Positions 29,077 through 36,954 of a stretch of DNA of 64,000 bases are shown piece after piece. Both the position numbers and the translations under genes were made by a program. The notes under the pieces are model-generated. The model worked only from the letters and a program-made list of their open reading frames with translations. It was not told the DNA's origin and made no database searches. The stretch is from Bacteroidia bacterium. GTDB lineage: Bacteria; Bacteroidota; Bacteroidia; Chitinophagales; JAUHXS01. The DNA lies in NCBI GenBank assembly GCA_030426955.1, contig JAUHXS010000006.1, positions 124,001-188,000 of the forward strand. The letters run 5' to 3'. The stretch's first letter is position 1. The number at the start of each line of letters is the position of its first letter.

Positions 29077-29156
29077 CGTGAGTTCGATTTATGAAACACT
29101 CGTCATGCCAGAAAAATAAGTTATAACTTAAAAGATAACTTATTTTATCAGGCATC
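29077..29156. repeat. 80-bp palindromic dispersed repeat, copy A
   Basis: Nearly identical to 42236-42316. The inner 29105-29155 folds into a long stem: ATGCC and GGCAT close the ends, AAAATAAGTTAT pairs with ATAACTTATTTT, and there are two mismatches near the base. The ends GTCATGCC/GGCATC are also shared with the elements at 31586 and 31811. Confidence 0.8.
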
Positions 29157-29269
29157 TGAATTTCAAGAGCTAAAACCCTTTAAAATTGTTGCCGTCACCG
29201 TAGGGCGTTAACACTTTGTCATAGTTGAGTGAATTTCTGTAAGAAATTTGTGTCGAAATGGACAATAAA

Positions 29270-29302
29270 AACTTTAAACTTGTTAATTGTAACTTTAAAC
29301 TT
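29270..29302. repeat. Paired 12-bp direct repeats, 21-bp period
   Basis: AACTTTAAACTT occurs at 29270-29281 and 29291-29302, two helical turns apart and about 200 bp upstream of the promoter of the 29557 gene. This could be a protein-binding array; no regulator is known. Confidence 0.4.
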
Positions 29303-29481
29303 ATTACGTGTGTTTAGAAAAGTAAACAGTTTTTATTATATGGTGGCATAGAGGTGGATTGTTGTTGCGGAAGCAATTGATGTGTTTATTGAAAGCCTTG
29401 TCGGCATTGAACTCTGATTAAAGTGGGCATAAAATATTGATTATTACTTATTAACTTTCTTGAAGTATTTGCTATATAGGC

Positions 29482-29512
29482 TTGCATTGTTATTTAAATT
29501 AATATAACTTTG
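29482..29512 (+). promoter_or_regulatory. Promoter TTG-N20-TAACTTTG for the lipoprotein/barrel pair
   Basis: A -33 TTG (29482-29484), 20-bp spacer and perfect -7 TAACTTTG (29505-29512) lie about 45 bp before the ATG at 29557. Confidence 0.6.
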
Positions 29513-29556
29513 CGGCAATTATTTAAACCTATATTGTTAAACTAAACAACTATAAA

Positions 29557-30519
29557 ATGAAAAAACTATTTATTGTAGCACTAGCTACTGCTTCTTTAGG
29601 CTATATTGGCTGTAAGAAAAAAACAAATGAACCAGCAGCATTAGGCACTGCAACAGTTAAAGGGCGTCTTGTTGCTGATATTGATCAAACAAACGATACT
29701 TCAGCAAGTGGCGTTTTTTCTGCAAACTCTGTATCAGAAGGGGCTGAAGGTGTTAGGGTTTATGCGACTATAAATTATTATTACTTGCAAGCTACTCAAT
29801 CAGGAGGAACTGGTCAATATGCGGAGAAAACTGTTGAGACAACAACAGATGCAAATGGTAATTTTACATTAGAAGTTCCTGTAGGTGCAAGATCTTATTC
29901 CCTAAGAGTGAATTATGATGACTTTAATGCTACAAAAACTTTTACAGATGCCCAAGGAAATGACTTAGGAACTGCTGAATACAGATATGAATTTCCAGGC
30001 AATAACTATACAGATGTAGTTGTTTCACAAGGTGCAATGGTTACTATCGAGACTAGAGACGCAGGTACTGGTTTTTCTGTAGACAATTCTAATGTTCCTA
30101 CTACAACTGGATCTGGAACTTTTGAATCTATCGTATATATCAATGACCTAATTGTACTTCCTGGAGATACAAACCAAATGGGTAATGATTCAGTTGTATA
30201 TGAATTTGCTCCTGAAGGAACTGTTGTGACCATCGGAATCGACTATGATAACAATAGCGGAATGGGGGTTTATGATGCTTGGATGACTGCTACAATAGGT
30301 GCCAATGGTGTATTAAATCTTCAGATTCCTACCAGTTCAGGTCCTACTGGAAATTCAGAATTTGAAATCTTCTTCCCAGATTTATTACTAGAGTATAGCA
30401 ATACTAGAGATATGCCTAATGTGATAGAGAATCAGGTGTTTGAAGCAAGTTATAGTACTACGATTAATAATGGCGGCTTTGTCCTTGAACAAGAAATTTT
30501 TTATACTGAGCAACCATAA
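29557..30519 (+). CDS. Lipoprotein with carboxypeptidase-regulatory-like repeat
   Basis: A 320-aa lipoprotein precursor (MKKLFIVALATASLGYIGC, lipobox YIGC). Residues about 30-165 form an Ig-like carboxypeptidase-regulatory domain (ATVKGRLVADIDQT, TTDANGNFTLEVPVG, SYSLRVNYDDF), followed by a second beta-rich domain (about 185-310: FESIVYINDLIVLPGDTN, GMGVYDAWMTATI). Acidic, with Asp/Asn-rich turns. No enzyme motif. It precedes an outer-membrane barrel gene by 35 bp in an apparent two-gene operon from a strong promoter, so it may be a surface or periplasmic partner of the barrel. Function unknown. Confidence 0.75.
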   Translation: MKKLFIVALATASLGYIGCKKKTNEPAALGTATVKGRLVADIDQTNDTSASGVFSANSVSEGAEGVRVYATINYYYLQATQSGGTGQYAEKTVETTTDANGNFTLEVPVGARSYSLRVNYDDFNATKTFTDAQGNDLGTAEYRYEFPGNNYTDVVVSQGAMVTIETRDAGTGFSVDNSNVPTTTGSGTFESIVYINDLIVLPGDTNQMGNDSVVYEFAPEGTVVTIGIDYDNNSGMGVYDAWMTATIGANGVLNLQIPTSSGPTGNSEFEIFFPDLLLEYSNTRDMPNVIENQVFEASYSTTINNGGFVLEQEIFYTEQP

Positions 30520-30554
30520 AAAGGAATTAATTAATAATAGAATAAATTAATATC

Positions 30555-31436
30555 ATGAAGAATATAATAGGAATATTCCTTTTTACCTTGCTAATCACTT
30601 TTTCTTTCGCGCAAGAAATGGAAGAAGTGACAAGTAATAGTTCTGAGGAGAAAAATCCTCAGGTCTTGGGTAAGAAAGGACAGGATATAATGCCTATTGC
30701 TGGCGAATGGGGTATTGGAATCAATGCCTCTAGTCTAATCAACAACGTTCTTGGAACGTTTGGAGATGGACCCAACGCAACAGGTAGTAGTTATTTTGTT
30801 AACGGAGGTGTATATGGTAAATATTTTTTAACTAACTCTTCAGCTATCAGAGCTGGATTTAACCTTTTTGCTCAAAACGATGCAGACAGGGTTACTGTTA
30901 GTAATGATAATGCTACTTTAACACATCCTGACTCAGTAGTTTTTGATATAAGCCATTTCTACCAAAACGACTATAACTTTACAGTTGGGTATGAAATGAG
31001 ACAAGGTAAAAGCCGCTTTAGAGCAGTATATGGTGGTAATATGAACTTTGGCTTATCTTATCAAAGAAATGTCTATGAGTATGCAAATGAGATGGGAGAA
31101 GCTAATACCAGACCTAGCATTAATGTTGGGGCGTACCGAAACAACAATGAGAGAATCATTAATGACCAAAGTACTGGCAACATTACTTTAGGTGTTAGAG
31201 GTTTTCTTGGAGTGGAGTACTTCTTTGCTCCTAAAGTTTGTGTAGGAACAGAGTTTGGGTTATTAGCTTCTAAGACTTGGTCTAGAGACATTGTTGAGAC
31301 ATTAGAGTATTGGGATGTTACCGACAATGAGTTGAAGACTAAGGAAGATAGAAGAAGCATAAATGCTGGTAGAAGAGACTTTACGCTTTCTACTGATAAC
31401 TTTAACAATTCACTATACTTAATGATTTTCTTTTAA
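30555..31436 (+). CDS. Outer-membrane beta-barrel protein
   Basis: A 293-aa protein with signal peptide (MKNIIGIFLFTLLITFSFAQ), a short acidic linker, and alternating beta-strands from about residue 50 (GEWGIGINASSLINNVLG, GGVYGKYFLTNSSAIRAGFNLFAQ, NYNFTVGYEMRQGKSRFRAVYGGNMNFGLSYQ, GVRGFLGVEYFFAPKVCVGTEFGLLAS). It ends with an aromatic strand (SLYLMIFF), the usual barrel signature. It looks like an 8-strand OmpA/OmpW-like barrel without a peptidoglycan domain. Second gene after the 29557 lipoprotein; a strong terminator follows. Confidence 0.8.
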   Translation: MKNIIGIFLFTLLITFSFAQEMEEVTSNSSEEKNPQVLGKKGQDIMPIAGEWGIGINASSLINNVLGTFGDGPNATGSSYFVNGGVYGKYFLTNSSAIRAGFNLFAQNDADRVTVSNDNATLTHPDSVVFDISHFYQNDYNFTVGYEMRQGKSRFRAVYGGNMNFGLSYQRNVYEYANEMGEANTRPSINVGAYRNNNERIINDQSTGNITLGVRGFLGVEYFFAPKVCVGTEFGLLASKTWSRDIVETLEYWDVTDNELKTKEDRRSINAGRRDFTLSTDNFNNSLYLMIFF

Positions 31437-31459
31437 TCAGTAAGTATAAACTTTATAGA

Positions 31460-31495
31460 AAGGGTTGCTGATGATTCAGCAACCCTTTTTTATTT
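31460..31495 (+). terminator. Terminator after the barrel gene
   Basis: A 12-bp perfect stem (AAGGGTTGCTGA, loop TGAT) is followed by TTTTTTATTTTT, 23 bp past the stop codon. Confidence 0.9.
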
Positions 31496-31585
31496 TTGTA
31501 TGATTCCCCCTCCTCCTGATAGCCATCAGATGGCAGGCATCTCACTTTGTTTTTCAGAGATGTTGAACTTTATATTTAACTTGAA

Positions 31586-31614
31586 AGATAGATACCTCGT
31601 TCCTCGGCATGACA
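31586..31614. repeat. 29-bp REP-like element, copy 1
   Basis: Differs by one base from 31811-31839. On the minus strand it begins TGTCATGCCGAGGAACGAGG and ends ATCTATCT; inner bases form a short hairpin. This layout resembles the REP-type repeats common in Bacteroidota intergenic DNA. Confidence 0.7.
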
Positions 31615-31810
31615 AAATTCAATTATTTCCCCTCCTTTCAGGAGGCCTGCCTGCCGGCAAGGGGTTAGGTCCAAAGGACTCTCCATAGGAATTCTTTGAG
31701 CCTTTGGAGGGTGGTGGTTTGTTTGAATCGATTTGATGCAATCCTTTATACCTTATTAGACTTGCTTAACTATAAGATAACAGGCCTCTCATTTTTAATA
31801 TGTGATGGGA

Positions 31811-31839
31811 AGATAGATGCCTCGTTCCTCGGCATGACA
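31811..31839. repeat. 29-bp REP-like element, copy 2
   Basis: Same sequence as 31586-31614 except for G in place of A at the ninth base, which restores the GGCAT/ATGCC pairing of the stem. Same orientation, 225 bp apart. Confidence 0.7.
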
Positions 31840-31895
31840 TTGTTCTTATTTGGGTATCTATTACAGTGAAAAATTTCCGATGGGATTAAAAAAAG

Positions 31896-32366
31896 TTATC
31901 CCCTTTGATTTTGTTCTATTTGTAAAGCCAAAACAGTCAATACAATAATAATAGGAGATTCTATTACCCAAATAAGTTTCCTGACTATTAAGTAAAAAGT
32001 TTGGGTGTTTTCAGTAACAGATCCTAAAAACATTAAACTACAGGACAAGGCGATTACCAATAGCTCTACTTTCCATAAGAGGGACAATGTTTTCGTATTG
32101 CCAAATAATATGCTGCCAATGAGCATTGCTAGTAAAAAGAAAATGAGGATAAAACCTCCAGTCATTACCCATTTGCTCAGATAGAGTACCTTACTGTCTA
32201 TTGTAAATATAAAAGAAGTACTACTAGGCAATGTTGCTGAAAGGTATACGGTATTATCTAGTCGCTCGTTTAGGTGCTCTGCCAAATTCTCTCTTAAAAA
32301 GCTCACATAAAGCGATAAGATGAAAATAGCAATAGCTAAAGCTTTTTTAGTTTTATTGTGAGTCAT
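31896..32366 (-). CDS. Four-helix membrane protein of the exosortase cassette
   Basis: A 156-aa protein with about four membrane helices (about 8-24, 65-90, 97-115, 125-147). A periplasmic loop after helix 1 carries REN and NERLDNTVYL. No family is certain. It lies 3 bp downstream of the exosortase stop, so it is co-transcribed and probably works with it. Exosortase-associated membrane proteins of this size are annotated in other Bacteroidota exosortase loci, and this is my best guess. It is the last gene of the three-gene operon; the repeat island follows. Confidence 0.62.
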   Translation of the reverse strand: MTHNKTKKALAIAIFILSLYVSFLRENLAEHLNERLDNTVYLSATLPSSTSFIFTIDSKVLYLSKWVMTGGFILIFFLLAMLIGSILFGNTKTLSLLWKVELLVIALSCSLMFLGSVTENTQTFYLIVRKLIWVIESPIIIVLTVLALQIEQNQRG

Positions 32367-32369
32367 TTA

Positions 32370-32870
32370 TCATCGTGTTTTCATCCTTTTGATGACAAGT
32401 ATCCACAGCAAGAAAATAAAGCTGTACACTAGTAGCGTGAATGTATATTTATGATTAAAGTCTAAATAACTAGGGTAGAAGCGTTGTATTAAAATAAGTA
32501 CTGATATTCTTAACGTATTTACTAGGTGGATTAATATAATGCCTATGATGGCATAAATTGATTTGTACTTCCAATTGCCAAAAGGATAGGCTATAATGAA
32601 AATAGCGAATAAAATAAATAAATCTAGTCCGTTGCAAGGATCACCAATCCAAACCCCGCCAACACCATCAACTATTAGAGATCTTCCATCCACTAATACA
32701 TTAAAGCCTAAGCCACTTAAGAGGGCTTTAGTAAGGGTTATAGAATTATCTATTACAAATGCATCTAGTTTACCCCATGGATTAATAAGAAAAGTGTATA
32801 GTAGGTACCAAGCTAAGTAAAGCAACACAAAAGAAACAGCAAATTTGGTTACCGTCTTAGGTAAGTCCAT
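32370..32870 (-). CDS. Exosortase/archaeosortase-family membrane peptidase
   Basis: A 166-aa integral membrane protein with about five helices. The exosortase active-site set is present: Cys79 in GDPCNGLDLF, Arg121 in NTLRIS and His140 in DFNHKYTF, each at the membrane edge as in the family. These enzymes cut C-terminal sorting tails of exported proteins and are thought to transfer the protein to another molecule. It is shorter than proteobacterial exosortases, which fits Bacteroidota types (XrtF/XrtX-like; subtype not decided). The gene directly upstream encodes a protein with a matching PID-type tail, supporting an enzyme-substrate pair. Confidence 0.82.
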   Translation of the reverse strand: MDLPKTVTKFAVSFVLLYLAWYLLYTFLINPWGKLDAFVIDNSITLTKALLSGLGFNVLVDGRSLIVDGVGGVWIGDPCNGLDLFILFAIFIIAYPFGNWKYKSIYAIIGIILIHLVNTLRISVLILIQRFYPSYLDFNHKYTFTLLVYSFIFLLWILVIKRMKTR

Positions 32871-32886
32871 TTTAGTAAGGTAAAGA

Positions 32887-33204
32887 TTATTTTACCTTCT
32901 TGTTATGGTCGTATATTTTTTTTGCACCATACCCAACACCTGCCGCAATAAGCAAGCTGATTCCGCCATCTATAGGTAAAGCGGTATTTGGAGGAGGAGG
33001 TGGAGGTGGTGGTGGACCTTGTGCGAATATTTCCTCAGAAATAAATAGACCTAAGCTGATTAGGACTATTGTAAATGTTATTTTAGTGATATATTTCACT
33101 TGTTTTAGTTTGTTTTTATAAAAATACCAAATACCTATTGAAAAGCAAAAAAATACAATGAACTTGTCTAAAGTTAAAATCTTCTGAGGTGTTAGACGAT
33201 TCAT
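32887..33204 (-). CDS. Short proline-rich PID-CTERM protein, likely exosortase substrate
   Basis: Open from ATG 33204 for 105 aa. A GTG at 33099 would give 70 aa and begins VKYITKITFTIVLISLG ... EEIFAQ, a proper signal peptide, so the shorter form is plausible. After AQ come Gly, nine Pro in a row and NTAL, then the tail PIDGGISLLIAAGVGYGAKK and a charged end. PID, a hydrophobic helix and a basic end form the sorting-signal layout described for exosortase targets (PID-CTERM). If cut at the signal peptide and near PID, only about 13-18 residues would remain. It is 16 bp upstream of the exosortase gene. The long form adds another hydrophobic segment (about 15-29). Confidence 0.75.
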   Translation of the reverse strand: MNRLTPQKILTLDKFIVFFCFSIGIWYFYKNKLKQVKYITKITFTIVLISLGLFISEEIFAQGPPPPPPPPPNTALPIDGGISLLIAAGVGYGAKKIYDHNKKVK

Positions 33205-33366
33205 ACATCATACATCGGATTAAATTAACTTAATAATACTGACTTGCAAAGTTTTAATAGATTCAGTATTGCTAATACTGAATTTGGGTTAAATTAGTTA
33301 TATGATTATTAATATGGTCAGCGTTCAAAATAGTACTTGTAAAAAAAATATTGTGTGATATAGATT

Positions 33367-35325
33367 ATGCGTAAAGGTTATTGGATAGCAACTTTTGTTT
33401 TTTTTATTCTAACAACCTTAGGTGCTTTTTATCATGAGTTGTGGGCAGATGAAATTATACCATGGCAAATAGCAAAAAGTAGTTCTAGTCTGTGGAATTT
33501 GTATGAACATTATCAATATGAAGGACATACTTTTATATGGTATGCTATGGTATGGGGGGTGCATCATACAGTAGGATCACTTATTTATATGCAACTTACT
33601 CATATCCTGCTTGCATCATCAGCCATTATCATATTTTTGAAGTATGTTCCATTTTCCACAACAGAAAAACTACTATATATTTTTGGCTATTTTATGTTTT
33701 ATGAATATGCTGTTATAAGCAGACCGTATATTCTTGGTGTATTGAGCGTTTTTGCCATTAGCGTTTTTCTTCAAAAATCTAACGCCTCAATTAAATACTT
33801 ATACTATGCTTCTATCTCCATATTTGCGTTAGCTAATACGAGTTTGTATGGTATCGTTTTGTCATTTGCTTATGTTCCTGTAATCTGTATACGTATTTGG
33901 AAAAATATGGGTATAAAGGAAGGCATCTTGTTGCCGTTTGTTATGTTTTTAGGGATTACTTTAGCATTTTACCAAGTGCTTCCACCAGCTGATGGAGGAT
34001 TTGTGAATTCAGAATGGCGGTTTTACTTTGATGGCAACCTTTTTGTCGATGTTGCTGATCAAATATTTACTGCATATATTCCTATACCAGATTTTACCGA
34101 GCTTTCATCGTGGAACTCAAATTTCTTTATTACTTGTTTTCATAATGACTATTATAAATACTCCGTTGCAATCTTTTCCATTTTTATGGTACTTGCTGTG
34201 GGGTATTACCTTAAACCAAATAAAGAAGCATTATTTATATACCTGGTAGCTACTTTGGGGATCTTAAGTTTTGCATATTTAAAATATAAAGGTACACTAA
34301 GGCATCATGGGTATTTATATATAATATTAGTTGCCTGTATTTGGCAGTATAAAAGCAGCAGTGCTTTTCCCAAAGCACCGAAGACAATAAAAGATAAATT
34401 GTTAAAGGCTTCTTTTTCTATTGTTCTATTATGCCATTTTTTAGCAGGAGCCTATAGTTATATAAAGGATTTGCTATTGCCGTTTGACTTAACAGAATCA
34501 ATGGTTGCATATATTAATAAGGAAAGCCTTGATAGTATGCCTATGATTACGGATAATGTCAGTTACGCTGGCTTTTTAGACAAGCCAGTCTATTTTGCAG
34601 AGAAAATGGAATTTGCAAATCATTATACGTTAAATAATAAGAGGGCAGATGTCAATAATAATGAGCATCTCTTTTTATCGCTAATAAACGAGGTGGTGCA
34701 GCAAAGTGACTCCAATGTTTTGTTAGCTTGGAGTAGACGATTGTCATTTGCTGATGTTTCAATGGGAATTAAAGAATTAGCTTTTAAAAAAGGCTGTATT
34801 AGGACACCCATTCCATTTGTACTATATGAAGTTGATCGTGATAAGTTTCTTGCAAACCACAATGAAAATAAAAATAGAGCTAGAGCATATTTGAGTTCAG
34901 CAAAAAAATACAGCAAAAAAGGAGAAACAGACAAAGCGATTAGTATGCTAGAAAAAGCAATAAGTTTAGATCATGAGATAGACAGTATTAATTATGAAAT
35001 TGGAACATACTATCTTAATAAGAGTCAAATAGATAAAGCCGTATTCTTTCTGAAACAAGAATTGCTCAACAATGGTACTCATGAAGATGCGCATTTTAAC
35101 TTAGCAATAGCGTATTTACAAAGTGGGCAATATGTATTTGCCGTGAATGAGCTAAAAGAATTAGTCATATTAAATGGTGCTCATGAAGATGCGCATAATC
35201 TGTTAGCCATCATTTATGCAAAGACAAACTCTACTATTCAATATAATGAGCAGTTGGAAACTATTGATTCCTTAAAGTTGACGATCTCTAATGAGTTGAG
35301 AAATATTATCAACGCAACTCAATAA
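33367..35325 (+). CDS. GT-C-like polytopic membrane protein with C-terminal TPRs
   Basis: A 652-aa protein. About ten membrane helices occupy residues 8-375. The first outer loop carries HELWADEIIPWQIA; an acidic motif in this position is typical of GT-C glycosyltransferases that use lipid-linked sugars. A periplasmic region follows (about 380-500). The end holds three to four TPR units (about 510-640: ARAYLSSAKKYSKKGETDKAISMLEKAISLD, HEDAHFNLAIAYLQSGQY). Two TPR units share a 24-bp DNA stretch. No exact family recognised. It is divergent from the exosortase operon; exosortase loci are often tied to envelope polysaccharide genes, so a link is possible but unproven. Confidence 0.65.
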   Translation: MRKGYWIATFVFFILTTLGAFYHELWADEIIPWQIAKSSSSLWNLYEHYQYEGHTFIWYAMVWGVHHTVGSLIYMQLTHILLASSAIIIFLKYVPFSTTEKLLYIFGYFMFYEYAVISRPYILGVLSVFAISVFLQKSNASIKYLYYASISIFALANTSLYGIVLSFAYVPVICIRIWKNMGIKEGILLPFVMFLGITLAFYQVLPPADGGFVNSEWRFYFDGNLFVDVADQIFTAYIPIPDFTELSSWNSNFFITCFHNDYYKYSVAIFSIFMVLAVGYYLKPNKEALFIYLVATLGILSFAYLKYKGTLRHHGYLYIILVACIWQYKSSSAFPKAPKTIKDKLLKASFSIVLLCHFLAGAYSYIKDLLLPFDLTESMVAYINKESLDSMPMITDNVSYAGFLDKPVYFAEKMEFANHYTLNNKRADVNNNEHLFLSLINEVVQQSDSNVLLAWSRRLSFADVSMGIKELAFKKGCIRTPIPFVLYEVDRDKFLANHNENKNRARAYLSSAKKYSKKGETDKAISMLEKAISLDHEIDSINYEIGTYYLNKSQIDKAVFFLKQELLNNGTHEDAHFNLAIAYLQSGQYVFAVNELKELVILNGAHEDAHNLLAIIYAKTNSTIQYNEQLETIDSLKLTISNELRNIINATQ

Positions 35326-35403
35326 TAAAAAAGATGACAACAAATATTTTGAGTCATCAACTTTAAAACCCTTTATGTCAAAATTTTTATATTTATTTTG
35401 ATT

Positions 35404-36954
35404 ATGAGTAAGTTTCAGACACTATATGAGCTTATACATTCCCTTACCTTGGCTGAAAAGAAATTTCACAGAGCAATTAGCCATGTCGTAAATAGAAAAA
35501 ATAAGAGTTACGATATTTTATTTGAAATCATCGTTGCGCAGAAAAAGCTAGACGAAAAGCACGCTAAACAGCTTTATATTCAAAAGAAGGCTACGGCACA
35601 ATTTCCTTTTGCGATGAGTTATCTGTATAGTAGTATCCTGAAAAGTCTTCAGTGCTATGAGGTGCAAAAGGGATCGTTTATAGAGCACTTTGAGGAAGTT
35701 TATCCTGTGTCGAAAATATTAAGACAAAAAAACTTACAACGACATCTCATAAAGATTTTAGATAAAGCGATTGTACAATTTGTTGAAAAGCAAGAGTGGT
35801 TGTCAGCAATGCAGCTATTCCCAGAGTATTACGAGGCTGCTGTAAGAACTGGTATTCAAAACATACCGTCTTCTGAAATTAGGAGCTTGCTAAAGTTAGA
35901 AGCAGGTGCATATGATGCATATCAACTAATTTATAAGACGAAGCAGCTAGATACAGAAACGGCTGCAGCTTGGGACAATTATGCTTTTATCGAAGAAAAG
36001 CAGAAGCTGTATTTCAATAAACGTATAAAGGAGATAGAATTATCTATTAAGCCTGATCTTGCATTGTCTGCACAACTCTACTTTAAAGAATTTTGTGTAA
36101 AATATTACATTTTCACTCACCAGCACGAAAAGGCATATAGCATAGTTCCCGAACTAACACAATACTATAGTAGAAACAAGAAAAATGCTGATACAGTTAT
36201 ATTGCCAAGGTATTTGCGTGTTCTTAATCTTCATTTGACAGTATGTATGGAAACTTTTCGCTTAGAAGAGTTTTATAAAGTATTTGAACTATTTGAGGCA
36301 ATACCTCATCAAGATAAAACGATACAAAACATTTGGTTACATCATCGAGTCAAGATTATAAAAGCAAAGATATGTGAAGGTAGGTTTGAAGAGGCATTGA
36401 CAGAGTGGAATTACATAGAAGCATATAGGGAGGAGAAAAAGATTGTATTTGCTCCCATCTTTCTTAACTCGTTCAGATATTATTTAGCAATGTTACACTT
36501 TGGGCGTAAGGAGTATAAATTGGTCTTAGATACACTTTATGACGTTTTAAGAGTGAAAAAAACAGCATATAGAGAAGATGTGTATCAAGCGGCGAGATTG
36601 TTAGAGATAATGACCTATTTCGAACTAGCGTATTTTGAGTTGTTGGAGGGTAATATGCAGGCTGCAATGAAGTATTACAGCAAAAATGGACAATATAAAT
36701 TCTATAATATTGCACTTAAGATGGTTAAGCTGTTGATTCAGCCTCCTGTATCTTCTTTGAAAACACATAATAGATTTCTTGTTTTATATAAAAGTTTGGA
36801 GGAATTGTTTCTGAATAGTGATAGAGAGCGTTCTGCTCAAAACTATCTTAATATCATGGCTTGGATGATGAGTAAGAGAGATAATATTACTTTTACTGAG
36901 GCCTTACTCATTACTGCAAAGCACTGGAGAGGGTTGGAGGAGAACAGCGTATAG
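35404..36954 (+). CDS. Cytoplasmic helical-repeat protein of unknown function
   Basis: A 516-aa, all-helical protein with no signal peptide or membrane helix. It opens with a motif (SKFQTLYELIHSLTLAEKKFHRAI) like that of a Bacteroidota family whose members start with SLTxxEKRxFK. Repeating Leu/Tyr/Ala-rich helix pairs (FRLEEFYKVFELFEAI, GRFEEALTEWNYIEAY, LHFGRKEYKLVLDTLYDVL) suggest a TPR-like solenoid. Start ATG 35404; a TTG two codons earlier is less likely. Its stop is directly adjacent to the stop of the convergent cargo gene. Function unknown. Confidence 0.7.
   Translation: MSKFQTLYELIHSLTLAEKKFHRAISHVVNRKNKSYDILFEIIVAQKKLDEKHAKQLYIQKKATAQFPFAMSYLYSSILKSLQCYEVQKGSFIEHFEEVYPVSKILRQKNLQRHLIKILDKAIVQFVEKQEWLSAMQLFPEYYEAAVRTGIQNIPSSEIRSLLKLEAGAYDAYQLIYKTKQLDTETAAAWDNYAFIEEKQKLYFNKRIKEIELSIKPDLALSAQLYFKEFCVKYYIFTHQHEKAYSIVPELTQYYSRNKKNADTVILPRYLRVLNLHLTVCMETFRLEEFYKVFELFEAIPHQDKTIQNIWLHHRVKIIKAKICEGRFEEALTEWNYIEAYREEKKIVFAPIFLNSFRYYLAMLHFGRKEYKLVLDTLYDVLRVKKTAYREDVYQAARLLEIMTYFELAYFELLEGNMQAAMKYYSKNGQYKFYNIALKMVKLLIQPPVSSLKTHNRFLVLYKSLEELFLNSDRERSAQNYLNIMAWMMSKRDNITFTEALLITAKHWRGLEENSV

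Larger units (their letters stand above)
29056..29556. other. Intergenic region with dispersed repeat, direct repeats and a promoter
   Basis: About 500 bp. It holds palindromic repeat copy A (29077-29156), two identical 12-bp repeats 21 bp apart (29270-29281, 29291-29302), and a good promoter at 29482-29512. No coding potential recognised. Confidence 0.55.
31437..31895. other. Intergenic island of repeat sequences
   Basis: About 460 bp. After the terminator come two near-identical 29-bp elements (31586, 31811), GC-rich palindromic fragments (such as GCCTGCCTGCCGGC at about 31644-31660) and CCCCTCC/GGAGGG-type segments. These do not fit the local base composition. No gene. Confidence 0.6.

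Noticed and set aside
29093-29157. Palindromic repeat as an ordinary terminator
   Set aside because: It sits upstream of the barrel gene start and a second copy occurs at 42236, so a dispersed element explains it better.
31500-31688. 62-aa frame starting with a proline stretch
   Set aside because: It covers the repeat island; its residues follow the repeated DNA rather than any protein pattern.
33000-33030. Possible microsatellite in the proline-codon run
   Set aside because: The codons mix CCA and CCT irregularly, so it is not a simple repeat tract likely to slip, though the length could vary.
32900-33121. 73-aa frame with nine glycines opposite the PID protein
   Set aside because: The glycine run is simply the reverse complement of the Pro9 codons; the minus-strand frame has signal peptide and sorting tail.
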